NCBI RefSeq assembly: GCF_018224885.1
Contig: NZ_JAGTXB010000002.1
Coordinates: 372,001 to 436,000, forward strand
Length of the DNA stretch: 64,000 bases
Source of the DNA: Chitinophaga hostae
GTDB lineage: Bacteria; Bacteroidota; Bacteroidia; Chitinophagales; Chitinophagaceae
Direction of reading: 5' to 3'
In this document: piece by piece, positions 1-9,271 of the stretch
How positions within the stretch are numbered: position 1 is the stretch's first letter
Layout: the number at the start of each line of letters is the position of its first letter
Translations under genes and position numbers: made by a program
The notes under the pieces: generated by a model
What the model saw: only the letters and a program-made list of their open reading frames with translations
Told to the model about the DNA's origin: nothing
Database searches by the model: none

Positions 1-2538
1 ACCAAAAAAGGTACTTCCAGGAAAGGTATAGGCGTTACTGTTAGTCAGACCGCACAAATGGAAAAAGTATACCGCGGCGCTATTGACCTGCAAAACTCCT
101 ATGGTCAGGGCCTCGATGGTAAATATGATAATACGGCAGGTGGTTACAGCTTCGGTTCTAAAATGGACGGCAGCATGGTAACCCTCGCCAATGGCATGCA
201 GGTACCCTACACTGCCAAACCAAACAACGCGAAAGACCTGTATCAGACAGGTAAATATTTTAACACCAACGTAGCCATGGAAGGCGGTAACGATAAAGGA
301 ACTTTCCGCTTATCTTACTCCCACCTGGACAATAACAGTGTGTCTCCAAATAACAGCTTTGGCAGAAATACCTTCGCATTCCGCGGATCATCACAGATCT
401 CCAAAGTATTGAGCGCAGATGCGGGTGTTACTTACGCTACCAGTAAAACACTGAACCCTGATCGTCAGGGTGGTGATTACACCAACTATAATATTGGCCG
501 TAAATGGGTATATGTATTTCCACGTAACTACGATCCGGCAATCTGGAGCAAACCGGAAAATTTCACCGGCCCGCAAGGTGGTCGTGCTAACCTGAGTACC
601 AATCCGGGCGCCGATTACTTCTTCCAGCAGGCATACAACAGCTGGTCCCGCAAGGAATCACTGATCACCGGTAACTTCTCCCTGACGGCTACTGCAACCG
701 ACTGGCTGAAATTTGTAGGTAAAGCCAACTTTAGCTCTGAACAAAGCACCGACGAACGCAAGGAAGCAGGTACAGGTACCAACTTTACAGGCGGCGATGG
801 TTTTTACTCTATTGCAGGTGTGAACAAATCTCAGTATACTTTCACCGGTATGGCGATGATCACCCCAAAATTGGGTAAGAAATTCGACGGTAACCTGAAC
901 CTTGGAGCTGAAACCTGGAACAGCGGTATCGGTAAACAATACAACAACTACACCAGCGGAGGGTTACGTATACCTTTCCTTTATGACATCAGCAACAGCA
1001 CAGGTGCATCGGTGATTAAAAACGACCCGCTGCTCCGCAAACAGATCAATTCTGTGTTCTTTGCAGCCAGCCTGTCTTATAACAATGAATTGTTCCTGGA
1101 CGTAACCGGCCGTAACGACTGGTCTTCTGCGCTGACTTATCCTAAGGGAAGCCTCGGAAATACCACGAACTCTTACTTCTACCCTTCTGTAAGTGCTGCC
1201 TGGGAATTTACCCAGACACTGAAAAATAACCTGCCCGAGTGGGTAAACTATGGTAAACTGCGCGCTTCCTACGCAATGGTGGGTGGCGACCTGGATCCAT
1301 ACCAGATCAATACGGGCTATTACACTTCTGACTATTTCAGAGGCTCAGGTACAGGTGAAAACCTGCCAATGGTAAATATCTTTAACCAGGATATCCTGCC
1401 TAACATGAACCTGAAACCATCTATCTCCAAAAGCTGGGAATTGGGTGCAAATGTACGCTTCCTGAATAATCGTTTAGGCTTTGACGTCGCCTGGTATCGT
1501 ACCAACATTACTAACCAGATCATTAACCTGCCAACTACCATTGAAAGTGGTGTAGTATCCCGCTATATTAATGCCGGCAGCATGATCAACAGAGGTATTG
1601 AAGTAATGATCAACGGCACACCAATACAAAACAAAAACTTTACCTGGGATGTAAGCCTGAATGGTAGCCGCAACAAAAACAAAATCGTTAGCCTCACACC
1701 TGGAGTAGACCAGATGCAGCTCAACGAAGATCAGGGTGTACAAGCTATTGCCAAAGTTGGCGGTTCCTATGGCGACCTGATCACCGACTACGGTTACACC
1801 AAGGATGCTAACGGAAATAACCTGATCACTTTCGGTGGTTCCGATTTCCCTTACAAATTTGTTCGTGGCCGCAGAATAGTAGGTAATATCATGCCCGACT
1901 TTAACCTCGGTTTACAAAACTCCTTTACTTATAAAAACTGGTCACTCGGTGTGCTGGTGCAGGCCCGTATAGGCGGCGACTTCTTCTCTGCTTCCCATCA
2001 GTATGGTACCGGCAGAGGTAATACTGCTAACACCATGAACGGCCGCGATGCTGAACACGGCGGTATCTCCTATACAGACGGTTCCGGTGTAAAACGTAAC
2101 GATGGTATGATCCCGGATGGTGTGTTTGCACAGGGAACTGTGATCAATAAAGATGGCCAGAATATTACGTTGGATGGTATGACCTACCAGCAGGCTTACG
2201 AAAAAGGTTATGTTTCTCCCGTTACGCCAATGCAATACTATGGTATGATCGGCGACTGGGGTATCGGTATCCGCGAGGCTTCTGTATTTGATGCTTCTTA
2301 TGTGGCATTGCGTGAAGTATCTCTCGGTTACTCCCTCCCAACAGATATGATTCAACGCTGGAAGCTCAATAGCCTCCGTGTATCATTGGTGGGTCGTAAC
2401 CTGGGTTACCTGTTCAATAACCTGCCGGATCATATTAACCCGGAAGCAGTACGTAACAACAAAACTTCTGCATTCTCCGAATATGGCGCCGTGCCATTTG
2501 TTCGTAACATGGGCGTAACTGTGCAGGTAGGATTCTAA
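1..2538 (+). CDS. SusC/RagA-family TonB-linked outer-membrane protein, 5' partial
   Basis: This is an outer-membrane beta-barrel that imports glycans or oligomers with a SusD partner, powered by TonB. The reading frame is open from base 1, so the gene starts upstream; about 845 codons are visible. SusC proteins usually have about 1000-1100 residues, so the signal peptide, the carboxypeptidase-like domain and most of the plug are missing. The visible part holds the typical SusC alternation of aromatic beta strands and Asn/Gly-rich loops, and it ends in a C-terminal Phe (VTVQVGF), as expected for an outer-membrane barrel. The next gene, 22 bases downstream on the same strand, encodes the matching SusD lipoprotein. 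The substrate cannot be told, because no glycosidase is adjacent. Confidence 0.95.
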   Translation, partial: TKKGTSRKGIGVTVSQTAQMEKVYRGAIDLQNSYGQGLDGKYDNTAGGYSFGSKMDGSMVTLANGMQVPYTAKPNNAKDLYQTGKYFNTNVAMEGGNDKGTFRLSYSHLDNNSVSPNNSFGRNTFAFRGSSQISKVLSADAGVTYATSKTLNPDRQGGDYTNYNIGRKWVYVFPRNYDPAIWSKPENFTGPQGGRANLSTNPGADYFFQQAYNSWSRKESLITGNFSLTATATDWLKFVGKANFSSEQSTDERKEAGTGTNFTGGDGFYSIAGVNKSQYTFTGMAMITPKLGKKFDGNLNLGAETWNSGIGKQYNNYTSGGLRIPFLYDISNSTGASVIKNDPLLRKQINSVFFAASLSYNNELFLDVTGRNDWSSALTYPKGSLGNTTNSYFYPSVSAAWEFTQTLKNNLPEWVNYGKLRASYAMVGGDLDPYQINTGYYTSDYFRGSGTGENLPMVNIFNQDILPNMNLKPSISKSWELGANVRFLNNRLGFDVAWYRTNITNQIINLPTTIESGVVSRYINAGSMINRGIEVMINGTPIQNKNFTWDVSLNGSRNKNKIVSLTPGVDQMQLNEDQGVQAIAKVGGSYGDLITDYGYTKDANGNNLITFGGSDFPYKFVRGRRIVGNIMPDFNLGLQNSFTYKNWSLGVLVQARIGGDFFSASHQYGTGRGNTANTMNGRDAEHGGISYTDGSGVKRNDGMIPDGVFAQGTVINKDGQNITLDGMTYQQAYEKGYVSPVTPMQYYGMIGDWGIGIREASVFDASYVALREVSLGYSLPTDMIQRWKLNSLRVSLVGRNLGYLFNNLPDHINPEAVRNNKTSAFSEYGAVPFVRNMGVTVQVGF

Positions 2539-2560
2539 TAACCGTTTAACAACAAAAAAA

Positions 2561-4270
2561 ATGAAAATGAAAACTGTTAATAAATGGGGGATAGGTGTGG
2601 CAGTGGCCGGCTTAATGCTGAGCTCCTGTACGAAGAACTTCGCTGATCTGAATACAAGTCCGGTCATCACACAAGATCCGCCACCGGAATTATTAATTAC
2701 ACAATCCGTGAAAAGCATTGTAGACCGTGACTTTGACTGGTTCTACGACGCTTATCAATACCAGTTGCAGTGGATGCAGTTTGGCGTGGCTTCACCGGGA
2801 ACATCTCCTACCGGTTTATTCAGCCCAACTAATACCAACGATTTTTATAACGCATTATATAAGAATATTGGCCGTAACCTGGTAGAAATACAGGATGTAG
2901 TAGCTAGGAAACCACAGGATCAGCAGGCGCAATACAGTAACCTGGTGGCTATTGCGCAGATACTGAAAGTATATTCTTCCTGGAGAGTGTCTGATGCCAA
3001 CGGCAGTATTCCATATACTGAGGCATGGCAGGCTCGCAGCGATGCTAATTTTACGCCTAAATATGATACACAGGAGCTCATGTTCGCTACCTGGGATGCG
3101 GAATTGAAGAAGGCGGTAGAAACACTGGCTTCCGGGTTACCTACCCAGGTAAGTTATGGCGCTAATGATATCTTTTATAGCGGAGATGGTGCCAAATGGG
3201 CTAAAGCAGGTAACGTACTTCGTTTGAAGATTGCCATGCGCTTGTTGAAAAGGTCTCCTGAAAAAGTAACTGCAGTGGCTAAGGATGTATTAGCCAGCAA
3301 AGCAGGACTTTTTGAATCAAACGGTGATGAATGGAAATTTGTTTCTGCTGCTATCAACTTTGCACGCGGTGGTAACTGGTCAATGGATAACAACCCACTG
3401 TCTGCCAGCAAAAACATGGTGGATTACATGGTGGATAACAAAGATCCTCGCCTGAACCTGTTCTTTGAAAAGAACAGTTATACCAAAGCACTGTTCGACA
3501 GTCTGAAACTGGCAGGTATCTATAGCTCTACTGCGCAATATGTGGATCGCCGCTATGTAGGGCTTCCTTCCAGTCCCGATAAAAGAACCAATCCTGCTTA
3601 CAGTAATGTATTTACAGTTAAGAAGTATGCAATGGTGTTCAACGGCAAAACAATCAATAGAAATGCGGATACAATATCTCCGCTTCAGCGCAGGTTATTT
3701 AACCTCGATGCCGAAAACGGATCCAACAACGGAGCCCGCTACACACAGCCTATTCTTACTTATGCTGAGCAATGCTTTATGCTGGCAGAACTGGCGGTAC
3801 GTGGCATGGCAGAAGGAGATGCGAAAACCTATTATGAGAAAGGTATCACCGCTTCTGTAAATGCATATGATGCAATGGGCAGCCTGGCAAAAATCCAGGA
3901 CTATGCACCACTCGATGCAGCGGCCTTGCAGGCTTATATCGCCACCCCTGCGGTTGCCTTTACCGGAGCTACAGATGTGCTGCTGGAGAAAATCAATATC
4001 CAGAACTTCCTGAACCATTTCAAATCACCATGGGAAGCATGGGGAGCATGGAAAAGGGCAGGCGTTCCCAAAGTAGATGGTATCCTGCCAATGGAACCAA
4101 TGGTATCTTCCGGACAAACGGTAGCTATACCGCGCCGCTGGGCTTTACCTCAGCCGTCTATTGCCAACCAGACCAACTGGAGAAATGCAATCATTGATAT
4201 GCAGAAAACCGGGGAGTACGGAGCAAATGATAATGATTTTACCGGCCGCGTATGGTGGGATAAAAAATAG
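2561..4270 (+). CDS. SusD/RagB-family nutrient-binding lipoprotein
   Basis: A surface lipoprotein of 569 residues that caps the SusC barrel and binds substrate. The N-terminus has a signal sequence with the lipobox LSSC (Cys at about residue 23), followed by NFADLNTSP, which resembles the SusD-like type 2 family (PF12771-like) rather than classical SusD. The middle is helical and TPR-like, with LAELAVRG near residue 410. It follows SusC by 22 bases with an A-rich initiation region (AACAAAAAAA) and no strong Shine-Dalgarno sequence, which is usual in Bacteroidota. The two genes form an operon that ends at the hairpin at 4297-4331. Function is inferred from family and neighbour; the ligand is unknown. 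Confidence 0.94.
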   Translation: MKMKTVNKWGIGVAVAGLMLSSCTKNFADLNTSPVITQDPPPELLITQSVKSIVDRDFDWFYDAYQYQLQWMQFGVASPGTSPTGLFSPTNTNDFYNALYKNIGRNLVEIQDVVARKPQDQQAQYSNLVAIAQILKVYSSWRVSDANGSIPYTEAWQARSDANFTPKYDTQELMFATWDAELKKAVETLASGLPTQVSYGANDIFYSGDGAKWAKAGNVLRLKIAMRLLKRSPEKVTAVAKDVLASKAGLFESNGDEWKFVSAAINFARGGNWSMDNNPLSASKNMVDYMVDNKDPRLNLFFEKNSYTKALFDSLKLAGIYSSTAQYVDRRYVGLPSSPDKRTNPAYSNVFTVKKYAMVFNGKTINRNADTISPLQRRLFNLDAENGSNNGARYTQPILTYAEQCFMLAELAVRGMAEGDAKTYYEKGITASVNAYDAMGSLAKIQDYAPLDAAALQAYIATPAVAFTGATDVLLEKINIQNFLNHFKSPWEAWGAWKRAGVPKVDGILPMEPMVSSGQTVAIPRRWALPQPSIANQTNWRNAIIDMQKTGEYGANDNDFTGRVWWDKK

Positions 4271-4296
4271 TATAACCGTATAGGTTAGTGAGTATA

Positions 4297-4331
4297 AAAA
4301 AACGTCCCGGAATTTTCCGGGACGTTTTTTT
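4297..4331. terminator. Bidirectional terminator between susD-like gene and mutS
   Basis: A perfect 10-bp stem (4303-4312 with 4315-4324) and 2-base loop are flanked by A6 on the left and T7 on the right, so the hairpin has a U-tract in both directions. It serves the two convergent genes. Confidence 0.92.
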
Positions 4332-4351
4332 ATCTGTCTGTTCAAAAGAGT

Positions 4352-6961
4352 TTATCCAATCATATTCTTGATCTCACTCAGTTTCAGCAATGCTTCTACC
4401 GGTGTCAACCGGTTTATATCTACTGTATCCAGTTTCTCACGGATTTCCTTGAAAGTATCGCTGTGGGCATCAAAAATGTTCAGCTGCAATTTCTGCGAGG
4501 GGGTGCTGAGCTGCTTTACATTTTTCTGCAAAGGCGCGTCAATATGTTTCTCTTCCAGGTTAGCCAGTACTTCGTTGGCACGGTTAATCAGTTCCGGCGG
4601 CATACCTGCCATCCGCGCCACGTGGATACCAAAGCTGTGACGGCTTCCACCCGGCGCCAGTTTACGCAGGAATATAATTTTATTACCGGATTCCATATTG
4701 GTGATATGAAAATTTTTCACCCGGCCATGTTTGTTTTCCAGTTCATTCAGCTCATGATAGTGCGTGGCAAACAAGGTCTTGGGACGATGCTCCGTCATAT
4801 CGTGCAGGTACTCCACAATACTCCAGGCAATGGAAATACCATCGTAAGTACTGGTTCCACGGCCTATTTCATCCAGTATCACCAGGCTGCGGGCGGTAAT
4901 ACTGTTGATGATGCTGGCAGTTTCATTCATTTCCACCATGAAGGTAGATTCACCGCCGCTCAGGTTATCAGAAGCGCCTACGCGTGTAAATATTTTATCC
5001 GTGAGACCAATGTCTGCGCTGGTGGCAGGTACAAAACTACCCATATGCGCCATCAGGGTAATTAGGGCAGTTTGCCGCAGCAGGGCCGATTTACCACTCA
5101 TGTTAGGACCAGTGAGAATAATGACCTGTTGTGTTTCTTTGTCCAGCTGCAGGTCGTTGGCTACATAGGTGTCACCGGCGGGTAAACCCCTTTCTATTAC
5201 GGGGTGCCGCCCTTCTTTGATAACGAGATCAAATCCATTGGTAATATTAGGGCGACGGTATTTATACTGGATAGCGTTCTGCGCAAAGCATAACAGGCAG
5301 TCGATCCGCGCAAATACCTGTGCATCTTCCTGCACTGGTTTTATAAATTCCTGCAAGGCCAGCACCAGGTCTTCAAACAATTTGCTTTCCAGCACCTGTA
5401 TTTTATCTTCTGCACCTACAATCTTTTCTTCATATTCTTTCAGCTCAGGGGTAATATAACGCTCTGCATTGGCCAGCGTTTGTTTACGCATCCAGCGCTC
5501 AGGTACTTTGTTTTTATGGGTGTTGGTCACTTCCAGGTAATAGCCAAAAACGTTGTTGAAGGCTATTTTCAGGGAAGGGATTCCGGTTGCTTCCGATTCT
5601 TTTTGTTGAATTTGTAACAGGTAGTCTTTGCCTTTGTTGGCGATGTTGCGCAATTCATCCAGTTCGGCGTTCACCCCTTCTTTAATACAGCCTCCCTTAT
5701 TTACCAGTACCGGCGGGTTCTCCATGATTTCATTGAGAATGCGGTCCAGCAGTGGAGTACAGGGGTCCAGTTTTTCGTTCAGCCTTTTCAGGTAGTCGTT
5801 GCTGCTGCCTGCCAGTAATGTTTGTACTTCCTGTACCTGTTGGAGGGAGCGCGCCAGCTGCATCACTTCCCGGGGATTTATTTTCCGCAGGGGGATTTTT
5901 GATACCAGTCTTTCCAGGTCGCCGGTTTGTTTCAGGTGATGTACCAGTGATTTGGAAAGATCGGTTTCCCTGATAAAGTATTCCACGGTATCCAACCGCT
6001 CATTAATTGCTTTGATATCGCGCAGGGGGAATACCATCCAGCGTTTGAGCAAACGGGCGCCCATTGGCGTCACGGTATTATCAAGTACTTTCAGGAGGGT
6101 ATGTCCATTTTCCACGCTGCTGTTCAGCAATTCCAGGTTGCGCACGGTGAAACGGTCCATCCAAAGAAAATCTTCCTGGCTGATGCGCTGCATGCGGGTA
6201 ATATGCTGGAGATGCGGGTGCTCGGTATCTTTCAGGTAGTGGAGCGTGGCGCCGGCAGCAATGATCGCTGCAGGCAAACCGTCTACCCCGTAACCCTTCA
6301 GGGAATGCGTCTGGAAATGCTTGAGCAGTATTTCTTCTGCATAGGTGGTGGTGAATATCCACTCATCCATGGTGTAAGTATAGAAGCGGCTGCCAAAGGT
6401 GGCTTTAAAATGCTTCTGCTGCTGTTTGGCGAACAATACTTCTGCAGGGCGGAAGCTCTGCAGAAGTTTATCCACATATTCTTCGCTGCCTTCTGCTATA
6501 AAAAATTCCCCCGTGGAAATATCCAGGAAAGATACACCCGTGGTATCGGCTCCAAAATGTACGGCCGCCAGGAAATTGTTGCTGGAGTTTTCCAGCAGTT
6601 TATCATTGATAGCTACGCCGGGGGTGACCATTTCGGTTACTCCGCGTTTTACAATGCCTTTTACGGTTTTGGGATCTTCCAGCTGGTCGCAAACGGCTAC
6701 GCGGTAGCCTGCTTTGACGAGCTTGTGCAGATAAGTATCCAATGAATGGTGGGGAAATCCAGCCAGATCAACATAGGAAGCGGACCCATTGGCCCTTTTG
6801 GTTAATACGATGCCCAGAACCCGGGCGGCTATAACTGCATCCTCATTAAACGTTTCATAAAAATCGCCAACACGGAACAACAGTACGGCATCAGGGTATT
6901 TGTCCTTGATTGCCTTATGTTGTTGCATGAGCGGTGTTTCTTCCGTTTTACTTTTTGCCAT
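4352..6961 (-). CDS. mutS: DNA mismatch repair protein MutS
   Basis: MutS recognises base mismatches and small loops and starts mismatch repair with MutL. The protein has 869 residues, normal for MutS1. The mismatch-reading Phe-X-Glu is present as FYE at residues 34-36. The ATPase has Walker A GPNMSGKS near residue 617 and Walker B/signature ILDEIGRGTSTYDG near 695, followed by ATHYHEL. The clamp and connector regions are continuous and no frameshift is seen. The ATG at 6961 is only 4 bases from a TATATTTG promoter element read on the same strand, which implies a nearly leaderless mRNA. It is divergent from the RNA methyltransferase gene, sharing a 46-bp intergenic region. Confidence 0.98.
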   Translation of the reverse strand: MAKSKTEETPLMQQHKAIKDKYPDAVLLFRVGDFYETFNEDAVIAARVLGIVLTKRANGSASYVDLAGFPHHSLDTYLHKLVKAGYRVAVCDQLEDPKTVKGIVKRGVTEMVTPGVAINDKLLENSSNNFLAAVHFGADTTGVSFLDISTGEFFIAEGSEEYVDKLLQSFRPAEVLFAKQQQKHFKATFGSRFYTYTMDEWIFTTTYAEEILLKHFQTHSLKGYGVDGLPAAIIAAGATLHYLKDTEHPHLQHITRMQRISQEDFLWMDRFTVRNLELLNSSVENGHTLLKVLDNTVTPMGARLLKRWMVFPLRDIKAINERLDTVEYFIRETDLSKSLVHHLKQTGDLERLVSKIPLRKINPREVMQLARSLQQVQEVQTLLAGSSNDYLKRLNEKLDPCTPLLDRILNEIMENPPVLVNKGGCIKEGVNAELDELRNIANKGKDYLLQIQQKESEATGIPSLKIAFNNVFGYYLEVTNTHKNKVPERWMRKQTLANAERYITPELKEYEEKIVGAEDKIQVLESKLFEDLVLALQEFIKPVQEDAQVFARIDCLLCFAQNAIQYKYRRPNITNGFDLVIKEGRHPVIERGLPAGDTYVANDLQLDKETQQVIILTGPNMSGKSALLRQTALITLMAHMGSFVPATSADIGLTDKIFTRVGASDNLSGGESTFMVEMNETASIINSITARSLVILDEIGRGTSTYDGISIAWSIVEYLHDMTEHRPKTLFATHYHELNELENKHGRVKNFHITNMESGNKIIFLRKLAPGGSRHSFGIHVARMAGMPPELINRANEVLANLEEKHIDAPLQKNVKQLSTPSQKLQLNIFDAHSDTFKEIREKLDTVDINRLTPVEALLKLSEIKNMIG

Positions 6962-6965
6962 GGCG

Positions 6966-7001
6966 CAAATATATAAAACTCATCCCATCCTATTATCTTT
7001 G
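6966..7001. promoter_or_regulatory. Back-to-back -7 elements for mutS and the RNA methyltransferase
   Basis: Two Bacteroidota -7 boxes (TAnnTTTG) face away from each other: TATATTTG on the minus strand (6966-6973) for mutS and TATCTTTG on the plus strand (6994-7001) for the methyltransferase. They are 20 bases apart and lie 4 and 6 bases from the start codons. No clear -33 TTG was found for either. Confidence 0.6.
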
Positions 7002-7007
7002 CAGGTG

Positions 7008-7547
7008 ATGAGAAAATTAAGCATGGATGAACTGGGCCGTAAAACGGTGGACGAGTTCAAGGCTGCCGACAAAACGCCTATAGTACTGGTACTTGATAAT
7101 ATACGCAGCATGCATAATGTAGGCTCCGTATTCCGTACCGCTGATGCTTTTTTAGTACAGGGCATCATTCTTTGCGGTTATACACCGGTGCCGCCACACC
7201 GGGATATCAACAAAACAGCCCTGGGAGCTACTGATACGGTGGAGTGGCAGTATTTTGATACCACGGTGAGTGCCGTACAGGAACTGAAGACAGCCGGTTA
7301 CAAGGTGATGGCCATCGAGCAGGCGGTAAACAGTCATATGCTGGATGCGTTCCAGCCACCGGCAGATCAGCCGCTGGCGCTGGTTTTTGGCAATGAGGTG
7401 AGCGGGGTCGACGGCGAGGTGATGAAGCTGGTGGACGGCTGTATCGAAATTCCCCAGCTGGGGATGAAACATTCCCTGAATATTTCGGTGAGCACCGGTA
7501 TTGTGGTTTGGGATATCTTTGTGAAGCTGTTAGCTATTAGCCGTTAG
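7008..7547 (+). CDS. SpoU/TrmH-family RNA 2'-O-ribose methyltransferase
   Basis: A SAM-dependent trefoil-knot methyltransferase acting on tRNA or rRNA ribose. The three SPOUT motifs are visible: NVGSVFRTA near residue 33, FGNEVSGV near 127 and SLNISVSTGI near 157. At 179 residues it lacks an N-terminal substrate-binding domain. An open frame extends upstream into mutS, but ATG 7008 (MRKLSMDELGR) is preferred because it follows the TATCTTTG box. The last residues, KLLAISR and the TAG stop, are encoded by the 7-nt repeat element that starts at 7521, so the natural C-terminus seems to have been replaced. The exact RNA target cannot be read from sequence. Confidence 0.9.
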   Translation: MRKLSMDELGRKTVDEFKAADKTPIVLVLDNIRSMHNVGSVFRTADAFLVQGIILCGYTPVPPHRDINKTALGATDTVEWQYFDTTVSAVQELKTAGYKVMAIEQAVNSHMLDAFQPPADQPLALVFGNEVSGVDGEVMKLVDGCIEIPQLGMKHSLNISVSTGIVVWDIFVKLLAISR

Positions 7548-7635
7548 CTTTTAGCTATCAGTGCAATAAAAGCTATTAGTTTAAGGCGGTTGGGGCTTTT
7601 AAACACTAAAAGCTAACAGCTAAAGGCTAAAAGCT
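7521..7635. repeat. Heptad-arm palindromic element, copy 1 (tandem pair)
   Basis: The arms are built of 7-nt units such as TTAGCTT/AGCTAAA around a non-repeated centre. It starts inside the methyltransferase gene and supplies its stop codon. The next copy begins with the same 14 bases (GTGAAGCTGTTAGC), so the pair looks like a tandem duplication. Confidence 0.8.
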
Positions 7636-7770
7636 GTGAAGCTGTTAGCAATTAGCCGTTAGCTTTTAGCTATCAGCGCAATATTAACTATCAGTATAAT
7701 AAATACTATTCATTCAAAGCTGCCGGTCTTTTTAATACTAAAAGCCAACAGCTAAAACCTAAAAGCTAGC
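7636..7770. repeat. Heptad-arm palindromic element, copy 2 (tandem pair)
   Basis: The first 50 bases are nearly identical to copy 1 at 7521 and the centre is more diverged. The right arm of 7-nt units (GCCAACA, GCTAAAA, CCTAAAA) ends directly at the ATG of the prenyltransferase gene (7771). Confidence 0.8.
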
Positions 7771-8637
7771 ATGATTTCTACGGTTAACAAATACCTGTCG
7801 CTGGTAAAGTTCAGTCATACCATCTTTGCCATGCCCTTTGCCCTTACCGGCTTCTTCATGGCTGTGACCAGGGGAGGCGGAAGCTTTAGCTGGGCCACCT
7901 TCGGGCTCGTGATATTGTGTATGGTGTTTGCACGGAGTGCCGCTATGGCGTTTAATCGCTGGCTGGATGTGGATATTGACAAGCTGAACCCGAGAACGGC
8001 GAAAAGGGAAATACCGGCGGGTATCATATCTCCCCAAAATGCCCTTTTCTTCATTATTGCCAATGTGGTGCTGTTTATCGTTACCACCTGGTTTATAAAC
8101 CGCATTTGTTTTTTCCTTTCGCCGGTAGCGTTGCTGGTGGTGCTGGGATATAGCTATACCAAGCGTTTCACAGCCCTTTGTCACCTGGTACTGGGTGTAG
8201 GATTATCGCTGGCGCCCATTGGAGCCTACCTGGCTGTAACGGGTCAGTTTGCCCTGTTACCGGTACTGGTATCATTGCTGGTGTTATGTTGGGTATCCGG
8301 ATTTGATATTATTTACTCCCTGCAGGATGAGGATTTTGATAAATCACAACAATTAAACTCTATCCCGGCCTGGCTGGGGCTTTCCGGCGCGCTGCGTTTC
8401 TCGGAACTGTTACACGTGATAGCAGCGGCCCTGGTGGTTACTATCGGGATAAACGGTCATTTTCACTGGGTTTTCTGGATAGGCGCCGCCGTATTTGTGG
8501 TGATGCTGGTATCACAGCATCTGTTAGTAAAGCCGGATGATCTCAGTAAGGTCAATATTATGTTTATGACCACCAATGGTATTGCCAGCGTGGTTTTTGC
8601 CGTGTTTGCCATTGCAGATATGCTCATTTTTGTATAA
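7771..8637 (+). CDS. UbiA-family prenyltransferase
   Basis: An integral membrane aromatic prenyltransferase that joins a polyprenyl diphosphate to an aromatic acid, probably in quinone synthesis. The 288-residue protein has about eight or nine hydrophobic segments. The first Asp-rich motif is N62-RWL-D66-VDI-D70, and the second is YSLQDEDFDKSQ near residues 184-195, both Mg-diphosphate ligands. It resembles the putative 4-hydroxybenzoate polyprenyltransferase group, but Bacteroidota mostly make menaquinone, so a MenA-like or heme-related role is possible. The start codon directly follows a heptad repeat, leaving no ordinary leader. Confidence 0.88.
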   Translation: MISTVNKYLSLVKFSHTIFAMPFALTGFFMAVTRGGGSFSWATFGLVILCMVFARSAAMAFNRWLDVDIDKLNPRTAKREIPAGIISPQNALFFIIANVVLFIVTTWFINRICFFLSPVALLVVLGYSYTKRFTALCHLVLGVGLSLAPIGAYLAVTGQFALLPVLVSLLVLCWVSGFDIIYSLQDEDFDKSQQLNSIPAWLGLSGALRFSELLHVIAAALVVTIGINGHFHWVFWIGAAVFVVMLVSQHLLVKPDDLSKVNIMFMTTNGIASVVFAVFAIADMLIFV

Positions 8638-8658
8638 ACCGGTAGAGGCAAAAATTAC

Positions 8659-8737
8659 TCTCCGCCGCATTCCCTAAAAGCTAAAAGCTAAAAGCTAAAA
8701 GCTAACAGCTTAAAGCTAACACCTAACACCTAAAATC
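8659..8737. repeat. Half heptad-repeat element
   Basis: The core CTCTCCGCCGCATTCCC is followed by a run of 7-nt units (CTAAAAG four times, then variants). The opposite arm is missing. It fills the gap between the prenyltransferase and ruvX genes. Confidence 0.75.
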
Positions 8738-8743
8738 TATTTC

Positions 8744-9157
8744 ATGCCCCGTTTAATGGCAATTGATTACGGAAAGAAAAGAACAGGACTGGCTGTAACA
8801 GATCCTTTGCAGTTGATTGCCAGCGGGCTTACTACCATTGCTACGCACGAACTGATCCCTTTTCTGAAGAAGTATTTCTCCACCGAACCGGTGGAAACCA
8901 TTATCATAGGAGAACCTAAGCACCTCGATGGCAACGCTACCGATGCTACCCCGCTGGTGATCGAATGTATCCGGATCTTAAAAAAGAATTTCCCCGAAAT
9001 ACCCGTGGTGAAAGTGGATGAACGCTTTACTTCAAAAATGGCGTTTCAGACCATGATCGATAGCGGACTGAAGAAGAAAGACCGCCGTAATAAGGCCCTG
9101 GTCGACGAAATCAGTGCCACGATCATCCTGCAGGAGTATCTGCAAAACAAAATATAA
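8744..9157 (+). CDS. ruvX: Holliday junction resolvase-like RuvX/YqgF
   Basis: A small RNase H-fold nuclease of 137 residues, linked to Holliday junction resolution and 16S rRNA processing. The first catalytic Asp is D8 in MAIDYGKKRTG; the motifs GEPKHLDGN, KVDERFTS and ALVDEISATIILQEYL follow in family order. The ATG at 8744 lies 6 bases after a heptad repeat element. Def follows about 110 bases downstream, on its own promoter (TATCTTCG at 9241). Confidence 0.93.
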   Translation: MPRLMAIDYGKKRTGLAVTDPLQLIASGLTTIATHELIPFLKKYFSTEPVETIIIGEPKHLDGNATDATPLVIECIRILKKNFPEIPVVKVDERFTSKMAFQTMIDSGLKKKDRRNKALVDEISATIILQEYLQNKI

Positions 9158-9271
9158 TAAAATATATATAAAAAACCCGCTTAATCAGCATTATCAGCGT
9201 AATATTGGGGAAGAAAAGATCCCCTGAAGCTGAAAATGTCTATCTTCGCGGATTAAACCAAGTATTTGAAC

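Noticed and set aside
4463..6745. Several plus-strand ORFs of 90-214 codons opposite mutS
   Set aside because: All overlap conserved MutS codons; their translations are low in sense and rich in Cys, Arg and His, typical of antisense frames.
7521..7770. Regularly spaced repeats that could look like a CRISPR array
   Set aside because: The units are 7 bases long, contiguous and inverted around a centre, with no unique spacers and no cas genes nearby.
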